From Amorphophallus konjac (taxonomy: Eukaryota > Streptophyta > Magnoliopsida > Alismatales > Araceae): DNA of 64,000 nt. The stretch lies in assembly GCA_022559845.1 (NCBI GenBank), contig CM040118.1, forward strand, positions 155,888,331 to 155,952,330, given 5' to 3'. A program made the position numbers and the translations under genes. Position 1 is the stretch's first letter. Each line of letters begins with the position of its first letter. Shown in pieces: positions 35,382-45,600 of this stretch. The notes under the pieces were generated by a model. That model was not told where the DNA came from, ran no database searches, and was given only the letters and a program-made list of their open reading frames with translations.

Positions 35382-37581
35382 TTAAGCAATTGTGTTTGGA
35401 ACCCAACCAAATTTGGGTCCCATCAAACTCTTCAGATTTTCAAAATATGAAACCATTTCTTTTGGAATCCAAACCTTCCTAACATTCATGTTTTGTTTGC
35501 TTAGATCAGGGATTTGATTTTTCTTTTCAATCTTGACATTCATTTTCTGTTTGGAGGCTCTTGGTTGGAGTTTGTGGAAGTTTGATGAAGTTTGCTTCTT
35601 AACCCATTGTGGCCACTAGTTGGTTTTTGATTGAAAATAATTATTTTGCCACCTAGGAAATTGATGCATAGAAAAATCACAATTACCCCCAAAATATGGT
35701 GGTGTCAACCTATGGAAGTGTCGACCTGTGTGAAATTGTTTGGCGGTATGAATGTTTGATGGCCAATGTGGTGTCGACATGTGTTGTGGGGAAGGTTGAC
35801 TTTTCTTAGGCTTTTGAACAATCTTTTTGGGAATTTCAGTGGCTTCTTCTTCAACCTTTTCTTTTCCTTTCTTCTTTTGTTTTTGCTAATTTTGTGTGGG
35901 AGTTGTGTTTGAGGTGGAGGCTTCGGAAGATGAAACAAATGTGACATTTTTTAACCCAATTGGCCTTTTGTTTGTAGGTTCAAAACCTAACCCTTCCTTG
36001 TTGAAGTTCATTATGGTACCTAGCGGTGCATCTAGATTTTCTCTTCCATCCATAAATTTTTCTAAGGATTGTTGTTTATCCTTTAACTCTTTTTGTAGGT
36101 TTTCAATGTTTTGCAAGAGTTGAGTGTTGACATGTTTGACGGCTTCATACTTCTCATTACTCAATTTGCTGTGCTTTTCATAGCTTTGCATTTTTAGCTT
36201 GATGCTATCAATCTCATTTCTCAAATTTTTATTTTCAGTTTCTAAGTCAGCCATTTCTTTTCTTCCCTCTTCCAAATCCTCGATCATTTTCTTAAGATCC
36301 TCAATTTCAGTTTCAAGTGAAGCATTCTTGACATTTATTTCAAGATCATGCACAAATGAGTTAATTTTATTTTTCAATGATTTATTCTCCTTTTTGTACA
36401 TTTCATATTTTTCCATGAGTTGTATATATGCTTCCTCCCAATCATCAATTGTATAATCTTCAAATGGAGAACTTACCTCAGTTTCTTCGTCACCTTTGGC
36501 CATGAGGCAGATATCTTCTTTTTATTTATCCGAAGAGCTAGTTCCGTCATCACTTTCCTCTTCATCGCTCCATGTGGACACCATGGCCTTGTTCTTCTTC
36601 TTGCCCTTCCATTTGTCAGATTTTCTGAATCTGTCGGGACAATCATTCTTGAAATGTCCTGTTTTATTGTAAGAATAGCAAATTATTTTATCAGATTTCT
36701 TAGAATTTTCAGAATTAGATTTGAAACTATTTCTTACCTTTGACCTTCCTCTCATGAAGCTCTTACCTTCCTTTCTCAGGAATTTCTTGAACTTACGTGT
36801 GACCATGGCTACGTCATCCTCATCTCGCTCACTTGCCGAATCCTCACCTTCATCAGAAGTGCCATGACCGCTGGGTCCTGCTTTAAGAGCTAGGGACTTC
36901 TTCTTAGGTGCCTCAGCCTCTTTGTTCTTAAGGTTGATCTCATAGGTCATCAATGACCCAATGAGTTCGTCTACCTTAGTCGCTGCGAGATCTCTGGATT
37001 CTTCAACAACGGTCGCCTTCGTGTGCTATGCTGGAGTTAACGATCTGAGAATTTTTCTTACAATTTCTTGCTCTGAATATTTCTTTCCCAAATCAGTTAA
37101 ACTAATTAGTAAGCACAGTTAATTGGACATACATATCTTGAATTGACTCATTAGGCTTCATGCGGAATATTTCATATTCAGAAACTAAAATGTTGGCTTT
37201 TGTTTCTCGTACCTGAGAGGTTCCTTCGTAGATTACCTCTAGCTTGTCCCACATTAGTTTTGCAGATGCGCAGGTAGCCACTCTTGAGAATTCAACTGGA
37301 TGGAGTGAGCATTGCATGATATGTTTAGCACTCCAGTTGACAGTGGATTGCCTTATCTGTTCTTTGGTCCACAAGTCCTCATCATCCGACAGCTCATACT
37401 GACCTTTGCTGATCACTCGCCAAAGTTCGTAGTCTTGGGTGCGAATGAACACCTGCATACGATGTTTCCAATAGGGATAATTAGATCCAGTAAAATAAGG
37501 AGGCCTGTTCACAGAATGTCCTTCTGGCAGAAAACCCTTGGACGCTGATCCACCAATTCCCTCAAGGTCATTGGACCCCAT
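35382..37581 (-). pseudogene. Copia Gag (Sirevirus-type) with coiled coil, degenerate zinc knuckle
   Basis: Starts MGSNDLEGIGGSASKG at 37581; the Gag core NRPPYFTGSNYPYWKHRMQ is at about 37515-37460. A frameshift with stops lies near 37085-37100, after which the frame resumes (LTDLGKKYSEQEI). The zinc knuckle reads CYSYNKTGHFKNDC (about 36675), with Tyr in place of the second Cys. Beyond a TAA near 36522 comes a long coiled coil (about 36450-36050), then the phrase GLGFEPTNKR, stops at about 35886 and 35620, and the end GPKFGWVPNTIA before TAA at 35382. This end motif and the coiled coil match the gag-only element at 24932-27382, supporting a common Sirevirus origin. Protease follows in the same frame. 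Confidence 0.9.
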
Positions 37582-37593
37582 AATGAGAGATTA

Positions 37594-37606
37594 GGCTCTG
37601 ATACCA
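37594..37606 (-). other. Primer binding site of the - strand Copia element
   Basis: On the - strand TGGTATCAGAGCC, a perfect match to the initiator Met-tRNA primer site, 2 nt from the LTR end. Confidence 0.9.
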
Positions 37607-37608
37607 CT

Positions 37609-39310
37609 TGTTGTGTAGTGGACAGCAGATCTAGAGGGGAGGGGTGAATAGATCTGCCCCTCTTTTCACAATGCAACCCTCTATATAGCTAGATAAGATA
37701 AATTGCATCGGAATATAACTAGCTTATCGAAGAACACTATGATTCACTTGGCACGATGAGTAATCCAATATATCGATTCGAACCTAAGCAAGCATCTAGC
37801 ATGAGCAATCACATAAACAAACCACAACACACAATATTTTAAGGTGGTTCGGACTGAATCCCTAGTCCTACGTCCACCCCTCACCAAATCCGGTGAGTCT
37901 CCACTAGTGCCACGCACTGAATCGCAAATCGGAAAGACCTCCGCTTGCCTTCCTACTAACCACAGGTAGGGACGTCAACACCGCAGATCGGACAACTTCC
38001 GATTGCCTTCCTACTAACCACCGGTAGGGACGATCTTCAGTTTCAATCGTTTGTATGAAATGAAAAAGAACAAATATGAAAACACTCAATCATCAAACAA
38101 GATATAGAATATGCTTAAGAAGAAAAATCTTGTCTGAGATTGCTGGAGCTTGAGTTGGATGCTTCAATGGTGTCTTCTTCCTTGAGAGATGATCTTCCTT
38201 TAGTTGATGAAGAGGACTATGGATGTAGCTTTGATCTTCCTTGAAAACCTTATGAAATCAGCTTCCTTGGATCACCTTGATAGCCTTGCTTGCTTCTACT
38301 CTTGCTTGGAGGTTGATGGCTTCAGATCTTGGCTTGAATCACCTTGGATGGATGAAGAACTCCAACCCGAAGTACTGTTCACGGAGGTGCTATAGTACCT
38401 GCGAATCTCCTCCTCTAGCCTCCCTTGATCTCCTTTGATCCAAATGAAGCATTAGGGTTTCTAACCCCTCATATGTTGGTTTTATAGACTTTGAATGGTC
38501 CTTGGACATCCCCCAGACCAGATCCACAAATAATGGGAGATTAGGTGAGTTTTGATTAAACAAATCTATGGAAAGGGGCTGGCCACGAGGTGGAAATCGA
38601 AGTCAAACATGGCTGCATCGGGGCTGGCGGTCGACCTACAGCTTCTGGCGGTCGACCGCTACTGAGAAACTTGCAACCGGATGGTCCCTGGGATTTTCGG
38701 TCAACCGCTGCTGGATGGCGGTCGACCGCTATTGAAAGACATGCAGACTGGCGGATGCTGGCTGGGGCGGTCGACCGCCCTTGTGATGGAGGTCGACCGC
38801 CAGCTAGGCAGAACCTGGGCTTGCCAGGGTCGGTCCGTTAACCTTCTTAGCTCCGTCGCTTGACTTCTTTAGCAGCCCGTTCATGTCTGTGGCATCACCC
38901 TTGACTGTCTTGAAGATTTCTGTTGATTATATCGCTCCTATAATCAGAATTTTGTTCAGGGGGCTCCGCCCCCGGAAACCCCCGCAAGGGGCACTGCCCC
39001 CTTGACCCCCGCAACCTGACCGAGCAGGTCGATCCCCGCGACCTGACCACGCAGGTCGATCCGCGTGCGAGGGCGCAACATTGAGCTTTCACCTTTGCCA
39101 TTCCCACTGAATTCCTTGTCCATTTAATGGCGTATCTGTCATGAACAAAACATCACGTGTGTCAGTCACATGAGAGTGGAAAATATCAATGACTAATAGT
39201 GTTTAGCCATTATCAAAACCAAGAATACCACAGAACTCATATGACCATAGGATGATGTCGAATGACCCAAGTGACCACAGGATGACTCAAATGACCATAG
39301 GGACACAACA
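37609..39310 (-). repeat. 5' LTR of the - strand Copia element
   Basis: 1702 bp, paired with 28614-30315. TATA-like TATAAAAC on the - strand at 38486-38479, dyad array D at 38625-38805, CG-rich CGACCTG/CAGGTCG module at about 38950-39083. Followed on the + strand by CTTAA (39311-39315), the right copy of the target duplication. Confidence 0.95.
38950..39083. repeat. CG-rich module with CGACCTG/CAGGTCG dyads (Copia LTR)
   Basis: Contains GGGGGCTCCGCCCCC and CCCCCGCAAGGGG palindrome-like words, then two dyads of the form CGACCTG, 6 bp, CAGGTCG at about 39010-39032 and 39039-39060. Segment 39034-39083 matches the reverse complement of 57322-57370 in an unrelated LTR with two mismatches and one gap. 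The 3' LTR carries the same module at about 29950-30090. Confidence 0.8.
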
Positions 39311-39383
39311 CTTAAACATTTCAGTGTACTAAGCATTGCCTGAAAAATCTGAAAATATTTGAAAGAAAATAAAGTAAGAGCAA

Positions 39384-40352
39384 ATTCAGGTTTACTGGGA
39401 TGTTTTATGCACACCGACAATAAATCCCCGTATGGACATGCAGCCATCCTCTCCATGGTCTACATATTATGGGAGATATGGAAGGTTCGCTGCAAATTAA
39501 AGTATGAGGATAAGGGTACTTCTGTCAAAGTGATGCAGCAAAGGATCCTAAGGTAGATTGAGAACTCATTGAACAAGGCCAGCTTCAGCAAGACTCCACC
39601 AGCAAGGGAAAGAGGTGTTCTGGAACAATTCAGGTTTGATTACTATATCAAAGAGAAACCTTCTAGGATCATTCGTTGGCTCTGCCCCCCAACTGGATAT
39701 GATTTAAATGTGGACGGGGCAGCAAAAGGTAACCCGGGTCATGCTGGCGGAGGTGGTTGTATAAGGAACAGCAGAGTTCAAGTTATCTATGGCTTCTCCT
39801 ACTACTATGGTGTGGGAAGCAACATGGTAGCTGAAGCTAGAGCATTACTTGATGGGTTGAGAAATTGGTGAAGAGTGGGCTCACTGGTGCTGTTATTTAC
39901 TCAGATTCTAATTCTCTTGTAACTATGATTCAGTCTAATGCCCCTCCCTTGGAGAATTTGGAAATGGTGGGATGAAATCACTGAGTTTATTAATAGAAAT
40001 AGGTGGAACATTCAACATATATACAGAGAAGGGAACACTGTTGCGGATGCTTTGGCATCTTTAGCTTGCTCCGCCCGATCCAACAAAGATTTCAGAAGCT
40101 GGAAAGACCTCCCAAGGAAAACCCGGGGTTGTGCCATTGTTGATGCTGCATGTCTCCCTAGCTGGAGGAGTTAGCACATACTGTCTCTACTTTTGTTTGA
40201 TCCTTTCTTGTTACAGCTGCAGGGGTATGTCCCGTGGTTCTTTTGTAAATGTCCATATTGATATAAATAAAATTAGGGCCGTAAATCATTGGTAGATGTA
40301 GCACAAATTGTGCAATCTCCCAATGTTTTCCCTGGTCTCGGCTTAAATAAAA
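39384..40352 (+). mobile_element. 5'-truncated L1-type LINE insertion with 18 bp target duplication
   Basis: Flanked by AAAATAAAGTAAGAGCAA at 39366-39383 and 40353-40370. The right end has an A-rich tail (AAATAAAAAAAATAAA), and the insert is only the 3' end of a LINE. All three are hallmarks of target-primed reverse transcription. It lies in the non-coding part of the gag-only Sirevirus. Confidence 0.9.
39404..40174 (+). pseudogene. LINE ORF2 C-terminus: plant-type RNase H domain
   Basis: Fragments in two frames. The first (about 39404-39871) has LNVDGAAKGNPGHAGGGG (first catalytic Asp) and MVAEARALLDGL (Glu), then a TGA at 39869. The third catalytic residue is in VIYSDSNSLVT (about 39890-39920), still readable past the stop. 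The last frame (39938-40174) has IYREGNTVADALASLA (final Asp region) and the usual C-terminal tail. This RVT_3-type RNase H is found at the end of many plant L1 ORF2 proteins and related host proteins. The upstream piece (39389-39556, ILWEIWKVRCKLKYED) is the segment preceding it. Stops and a frameshift make it non-functional. Confidence 0.85.
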
Positions 40353-40370
40353 AAAATAAAGTAAGAGCAA

Positions 40371-41575
40371 TGACTTTGGTCACAGGGAAACTGGGTTCTC
40401 TATCAAAGAAATAGAACAAACCCAAGTCATGAAGTGCCATAGTTATCTCTGCCATAAAAATGATTGAAAATCTGGCAGAGCAATGGCATGGCAGTGTTGA
40501 GTAACTTGGGATTCTGACCTCTGATCAAGGTGTCTCCTTATGCAAAAAGACACTCCAAATTTCTAACTCTGTTCTCTTATTGAGAAGCAATAAGGCTATC
40601 ACACTGAGTAACTGGGTCACTACACTTGAGACGTGTTGTACCTCATATAAAAAGGTGTTGATTTAACCAAATTTGCTCAGGAAAAATAAGTGCTGATCAA
40701 AAGAAAAATTCTGAAAAATAAGTGTAATCAAAGATAATTCATATACACTCATGTTTGTTTAATCTCAATACTATCTAGTGTAACTTCCAAGGGAGTCATT
40801 GAATCTAAATGAGTAAGATAGAGGGAGGTTAAACAAGAATGTCATATGTGTATTTGGTTCATTTCTATTAAAAAGTGTTTCAGATATGAGTATTGATTTT
40901 TCTTGATAAACTTTGTATAGATCATTCTTAAATCATGCTGGTAAGTTTAGACTCATTCATAATCTCTTATAATAGAAGAGTCTGAAATTCACTTATCAAG
41001 ATTTATGAATTTGGTAGCCTATTAAAAATCTTTCTATCTCATCTTTTCATTGGCAATCCAGTCCACATTTTTCTCCATTCTTGGTATCAGATTTATCTTT
41101 GATAATCCCTCTTGGCTGTGCTTGCGATGTTTACAGATCATAACAATTGGTATCATTTGCCTGAATTCCCTTATTTCATGACAACTGGTCTCATAACAAT
41201 TGGTATCACATGTTCAGGGGGAGAAGGCTTCCTTTATTCGACCTGTCTATCAGTTTTAGTCCATTTTATCTATATCAATGGGGGAGAAGGTTGTACCTTA
41301 GTGTTCTTCATGTTTGCTTGCAATCCGCTATTGATTGGTGCTTGGTTGTTTATCTATCCCTGTGTTTGATGATTACCTTCATTTATCCAGGGGGAGTATA
41401 GTTCTTCTATGCCTTAATAATGTGTCAAAGGGGGAGATTCTGAATAAATCATTTAATGCATGTTTATTTCTCTCTCTCAAACTATTTTTTTTTTGCTGAA
41501 GTCAAAGGGGGAGAATACTGTGACATGAGTCAGTGTGACTCATAGTGTTGCCATCATCAAAAAGGGGGAGATTAT
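40371..41575 (+). other. Non-coding internal region of the gag-only Sirevirus (right part), with multiple polypurine motifs
   Basis: No pol domain. GGGGGAG motifs at about 41217, 41281, 41391, 41430, 41508 and 41563, the last followed by the LTR start at 41576. Multiple PPT-like motifs before the 3' LTR have been described for Sireviruses. A 26 bp imperfect inverted repeat (41537-41562 with 41589-41615) straddles the PPT/LTR boundary. Confidence 0.7.
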
Positions 41576-44192
41576 TGTGCCCCTGTGATTTTGATGATAG
41601 CAAACACTATAAGTCACACTGTGTCTGCATATGAAATATTGAATGATGCTGCACTAATAGGATTGCTTGCTGCTATTACTTATTAGGCTAGTGTATATGT
41701 TCAAAGTCAGTGCACGTCACTATTCATGTGCATCTAGGTTTGTGTATTCAAGTCCATGCACACTGTCTTGGCAGATGCAAGTCGGTGCAATGAACTGTAG
41801 CACACGCAGTCGAAGTCTGTGCACTTGACTGAAGCATGCACGTTAAAGTCGGTGCACATTTGGCTTGTGCGAGACCGAACTCAGTGCAAGTTGCATTTCA
41901 TGCATTCTCACAGTCGGTGCAAGTCTACCTTGTGCTAACCAAGTCTGTGCAACTCTCGTTGCTGCAAGCACACAGGTCTGTACAAAACTAGTTGCTGTGA
42001 GCATATAAGTCAGTACATCATTGTCATGTGTCACCACACGGTCGGTGCACATCTTCTCTATGCTCTGTGCTAGCTTGTGCATATCTGCTCGTATGTCTCC
42101 AAGGTTTGTGCTTCGTTTTATGTCAGTTGGGAATAGGTCGGTGCATTCATCTATGTTGAGTTCATAATGTCTGAGTTAGTGCATTTGTTTCTCTCTGCAA
42201 GGCTGTGTTAGTCGGTGCTAAGTCTAAGTCAGTCAGAATGAGTTTGTGCTGTGCAAGTATGGTATAGAAGTTTGTGCATGTTTAAGTCTAAGGAAATACT
42301 AGGTCATTGCATTTTCCCATCTTTGCACACAATAAGTCCGTGCAACTTCTATTGCAACCATTGTCTAAGCCGGCGCACATCCTCTTTGTGCACTATGCTA
42401 GCCCATGCACCTCTGCTTGTATCTCAACTAAGTCTGTGCATGATTTACTCTACACTTAGCTGTGTCGGTGCACATATGCTCTATGCATGTGCATCTCCTT
42501 GTAGCCGTGTCGGTGCAACTCTCACCGTTGGACGCAATCAAGTTGAAGTCGGTGCACTCCTCAAAAGTTAGCTCAGCTCATGTTTCAAGTCGGTGCAATG
42601 CACGTTAGCGCACTTATTCAGGTCTGTGCTTGTCATGAGTCGAAAGAGTTGTAGTCAGTGCATATCTTGTCCAAGGCACTTTCCATCTGTGCATCTTCAC
42701 AGTGTGTCTTGTGCATATTTTGAGTCGAGCTTCTTCACGTCTATGCAACTCTCATGGCTGCAAGCATGAAAGTCTGTGCACACTACTTTGGCAAGTCTGT
42801 GCATAAGAGGTTTATGGGTCTCGAGTCTATGTCTGTGCATATCTCGCATGATGCATAACAGAGTCTGTATTTTGTCCACACCAACTCGGTGCACTCCTTG
42901 ATTACACTCACATGTAGTCTGTGCATAAGTTTACTGTGTGAACGTTAGGTCCGTGCATGTGTGTACATATGACATAGTGAGTTTATGCATGTTTGCCTTA
43001 ATGCCTCATCAAGTCTATACATTCTTCATAAATGCCTGACAATCTTATGTCTTGATGGACTAATAGGACAACTACTCATGATCGTTAAGGAGGGCATGTG
43101 ATCCAAGGTGGATCGTCCCTGAAAATAGCTGCCACGTGGAAAGCTACATTTCTCAGATTCTGACACGTGGGTAAGGGTTTTCAGAGGTTTCTTGGCAGGT
43201 GTGTTCCCTCCACACGCCCCGTGTGTGAGCCCGTGGGTCCCTGACTGAAGATATTTAAGACCTCTCTTCTGTGAACAAATAGATAATGCTGAATCGAAGA
43301 TATCTGAGTGGAGATTTGAGAAGAGAAGAAGAGTAGAACAAGAGTATAGCTGAAGAAGAAGAAAAAGAGAGCAGAAGATTCTGAGTGCAAAAGAGCTTGT
43401 GAGAAGAATTGGAGAGACAATAGCAGTAAGAGTTTGAGAAAGAAGAAAAGGAAGGAAGAGTGAGAGAGCTTGAGGATAAGAAGATAGAAGACTTTACTGA
43501 AGGTTAGTTCCACTGGACCTTGGATCAAATCCAGGCCAGTCAGCTCCTGTGAGAGCTTCAGTTGGTTTACGATTTTCAGCTTTCAGTCGCTGTGATTTCT
43601 TATGTCTTGTTTTTCTTTTTCATCCTTTATTTCAAGCTGTTAGTCAGTAGAGCAAGCTGTGACACTCAGCGGTTTCATAGGAGGATTCCTCTTGTAGGCT
43701 AAGCTGTATTGCCCAGCGAGTCAAGCTGTTAGGCAGCGGATGGCTAAGCTGTATTATCCAGCGGAAGCAAACTGTGGCGCTCAGCTGTTGTAGGCAAACT
43801 GTGAGGCCCAACGGTTTAAGCTGTGTATCAGCGGAAGCCACACTCTGATTTGAGTGTGGGGTAGATGTAGGTCTGCGGATCGAACCACCTAAAAATTCCC
43901 TTGTCTATTGTGGTTTGGTTGTCTTATTCCGTTAGTTGAATGCTTAGGCACGATCTATCTCTCTATGTCCAGTGAGCTTGTTGGTTGCACATTTTCTATT
44001 TGATTGAGAGGCTCACTGTCCTTCAGACATGGTAGAACCTAGTTTGTTTTAATTTCACATCTCTGATTGTTACAGTTAATTTTTTATTGGGCAAAATGTT
44101 TAAGGGATTCATTCAACCCCCCTTCTGAATCCGAGCCTTGGTCCTTACTCTTGGTATTAGAGGATACCGTCCAGGACTCATTTGACCCTACA
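41576..44192 (+). repeat. 3' LTR of the gag-only Sirevirus (2617 bp)
   Basis: Starts TGTGCCCCTGTG after the PPT and ends CCCTACA. The first 1.35 kb is mostly the GTCGGTGCA array. The remainder matches 23524-24787. A TATA-like ATATTTAAG lies at about 43251 and the U5 CAGCGG array at 43638-43840. Confidence 0.9.
41706..42926. repeat. Interspersed GTCGGTGCA / GTCTGTGCA array
   Basis: More than thirty copies of a 9 bp word GTC(G/T)GTGCA and close variants, all in the same orientation, spaced about 25-45 bp apart in otherwise different sequence. They fill the U3 part of the Sirevirus LTR. The related LTR fragment at 45254 carries the same word. Unlike the other arrays, this one is direct, not palindromic, though a GTGCAC word often overlaps. 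Confidence 0.85.
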
Positions 44193-45253
44193 TGATAAGC
44201 ACAAGTCTGATATGAAATTGCATGGTGTTTTGGACTCCTTACTGGTAGTATGTCAGAAGGTAGGAGAAATTTGGGTAAACTGCAAAGCACTCACACTACA
44301 TCTTATACAAAACTTACTCAGACTCTTGTCCATTCTTATGATATCAAGATAGAGCTAGAACATGGAAAACTTCAGGTGAACTTGCTCAGACAAGACCAGC
44401 AGGCTCTAAATCGGAGAATTGATACTATATCTTGTGAAGTACATGGAAGTATTATACAACTTGGAAACACCTATGATAAACTGAATATAGTTCATGTACA
44501 AGTTCAACAGTTAGCTAATAGTTTCAAAAATATTGTCACCGAACAGGCCACTAGCGCTTCCACATTTATGGCTGATATTCACAACCAGCAGACTTCCCAA
44601 CTTGAAAACATGTGCAGTATGATGCAGAACTGGTTTGTAGACATGACATCTAATGTCAAAGAGCTTCATGCCCTAGTGCAGCAAAATGACCAAAAAGTGA
44701 TGGCCAAATTTGTAGCTCTCGGTACTAAAGTAGAATGAATACCATTTCCATAGGCAATACCTCTGAGGGGCAGTTCTAGCAGCATACCACGCAGAAGGAG
44801 GGGGAGCTCAAGAGGTGCCAGCTCTAGTAGAACATGTCATGCAAATATCTAAGAGATCACCTCTCTAATTTTTTTTGATAATGACAAAGGGGGAGAATTT
44901 TTGATAGTCATGTATGACATTTCTTAGTCTGGGGTGGGGGAGATGCTGGGAGATGAAGTTCTGTGTCTAAAGCTCTTGTGTGATGAGATACTCAATCAAA
45001 CATCAATTTACCTTTTCTTAATGTACACAGAAATGTCAGTATTGCATATTTGTCTTGAATGTCATTGCCATGCATGTCAGTCAATGAATCTTGGTTAAAT
45101 AAAATGAAAAACAATGAATGCCATTGAAAAATTGTGATCTCACTTGATTGATTGCTTAGTTGAATGATTGTGTGAAAAATGGTTGTTAAATTCATTATTC
45201 TTCTTTTTTAATCATACATGACTCATAGTTGTCATCATCAAAAAGGGGGAGAT
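44193..45253 (+). mobile_element. 3' internal end of a third Sirevirus-type element
   Basis: Begins at the right border of the gag-only element and runs to a polypurine tract AAAAAGGGGGAGATT (45240-45254). GGGGGAG motifs also lie at about 44798, 44890 and 44936. The pre-PPT word CATCATCAAAAAGGGGGAG is identical in all three Sireviruses of the window. Confidence 0.75.
44250..44738 (+). CDS. Coiled-coil protein of the Sirevirus 3' region (env-position ORF), partial
   Basis: 162 codons from ATG to TGA, rich in Gln, Asn, Leu and Val with heptad-like spacing (e.g. VQQLANSFKNIV, SMMQNWFVDMTSNVKELHAL). No catalytic motif, signal peptide or clear membrane segment. Some Sireviruses carry a third ORF between RNase H and the 3' LTR, called env-like, with coiled coils; position and composition fit that, but no family was recognised. 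Upstream, another frame from 44194 (DKHKSDMKLHGVLDSLLVVC) reads smoothly into this region, so the true ORF may have started further left and been cut at 44193, with a frameshift near 44245. Confidence 0.5.
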   Translation: MSEGRRNLGKLQSTHTTSYTKLTQTLVHSYDIKIELEHGKLQVNLLRQDQQALNRRIDTISCEVHGSIIQLGNTYDKLNIVHVQVQQLANSFKNIVTEQATSASTFMADIHNQQTSQLENMCSMMQNWFVDMTSNVKELHALVQQNDQKVMAKFVALGTKVE

Positions 45254-45600
45254 TGTTGGAACCCTAGTTTTGATAATGACATTCTATGAATCATGTTAAG
45301 ACTGAAATGTATAAATACCTCAATCAAATCTATTTTGTGTCTTAGTATCAGAACACAAGTTGTTGCATAATCATTCAAGAGCACATTAAGGTTGGTGCGC
45401 ATTTCCTCTGTGCATATAGGTCGGTGCATACCTTGTGAGTCTGCATCTAAGGACTGCATATCAGGTCCGTGCATATTCTGATCGGTCAGCATATAGGTCA
45501 GTGCATATTATGCGTGTCTACATATAAGGTCAGCATATAGGTCGGTGCATATATTGTAAGCCTGCACATTGTAGATGTGTATTTCTTCCTCCCTCTTACC
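45254..45600 (+). repeat. Fragment of the third Sirevirus 3' LTR
   Basis: Starts TGTTGGAACCCTAG after the PPT. Contains GGTCGGTGCATA-type words at about 45390, 45419, 45466, 45503 and 45540, the same word family as in the 41576 LTR. The right boundary is uncertain, near 45600, where the sequence character changes. Confidence 0.65.

Larger units (their letters stand above)
28614..39310 (-). mobile_element. Nearly complete Sirevirus-type Copia element with intact LTR pair and TSD
   Basis: 10,697 bp. Two LTRs of equal length (28614-30315 and 37609-39310, 1702 bp each, TGTTG...CAACA) flank gag, protease, integrase, RT and RNase H in Copia order on the - strand. PBS TGGTATCAGAGCC (37606-37594) lies 2 nt from the 5' LTR, and polypurine tract AAAAAGGGGGAGAA abuts the 3' LTR at 30316. 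A perfect target duplication CTTAA flanks it (28609-28613 and 39311-39315). Repeated GGGGGAG motifs before the 3' LTR are typical of Sireviruses. The LTRs differ by a few percent by eye, so insertion is neither very recent nor ancient. Confidence 0.95.
23524..44192 (+). mobile_element. Gag-only Sirevirus-type Copia element, interrupted by two insertions
   Basis: Partial 5' LTR 23524-24787, primer-site-like TTGGTATTAGAG (24789-24800), gag 24932-27382, non-coding stretches, multiple GGGGGAG polypurine motifs and a full 3' LTR 41576-44192. Removing the - strand Copia insertion (28614-39310 with its 5 bp duplication) and the LINE leaves only about 2.4 kb between gag and the 3' LTR, in which no protease, integrase, RT or RNase H remnant is visible. 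It therefore looks like a non-autonomous element of the TR-GAG kind. Its 5' LTR is cut at the left by the Ty3 element; the right end joins a third Sirevirus at 44193. Confidence 0.75.
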
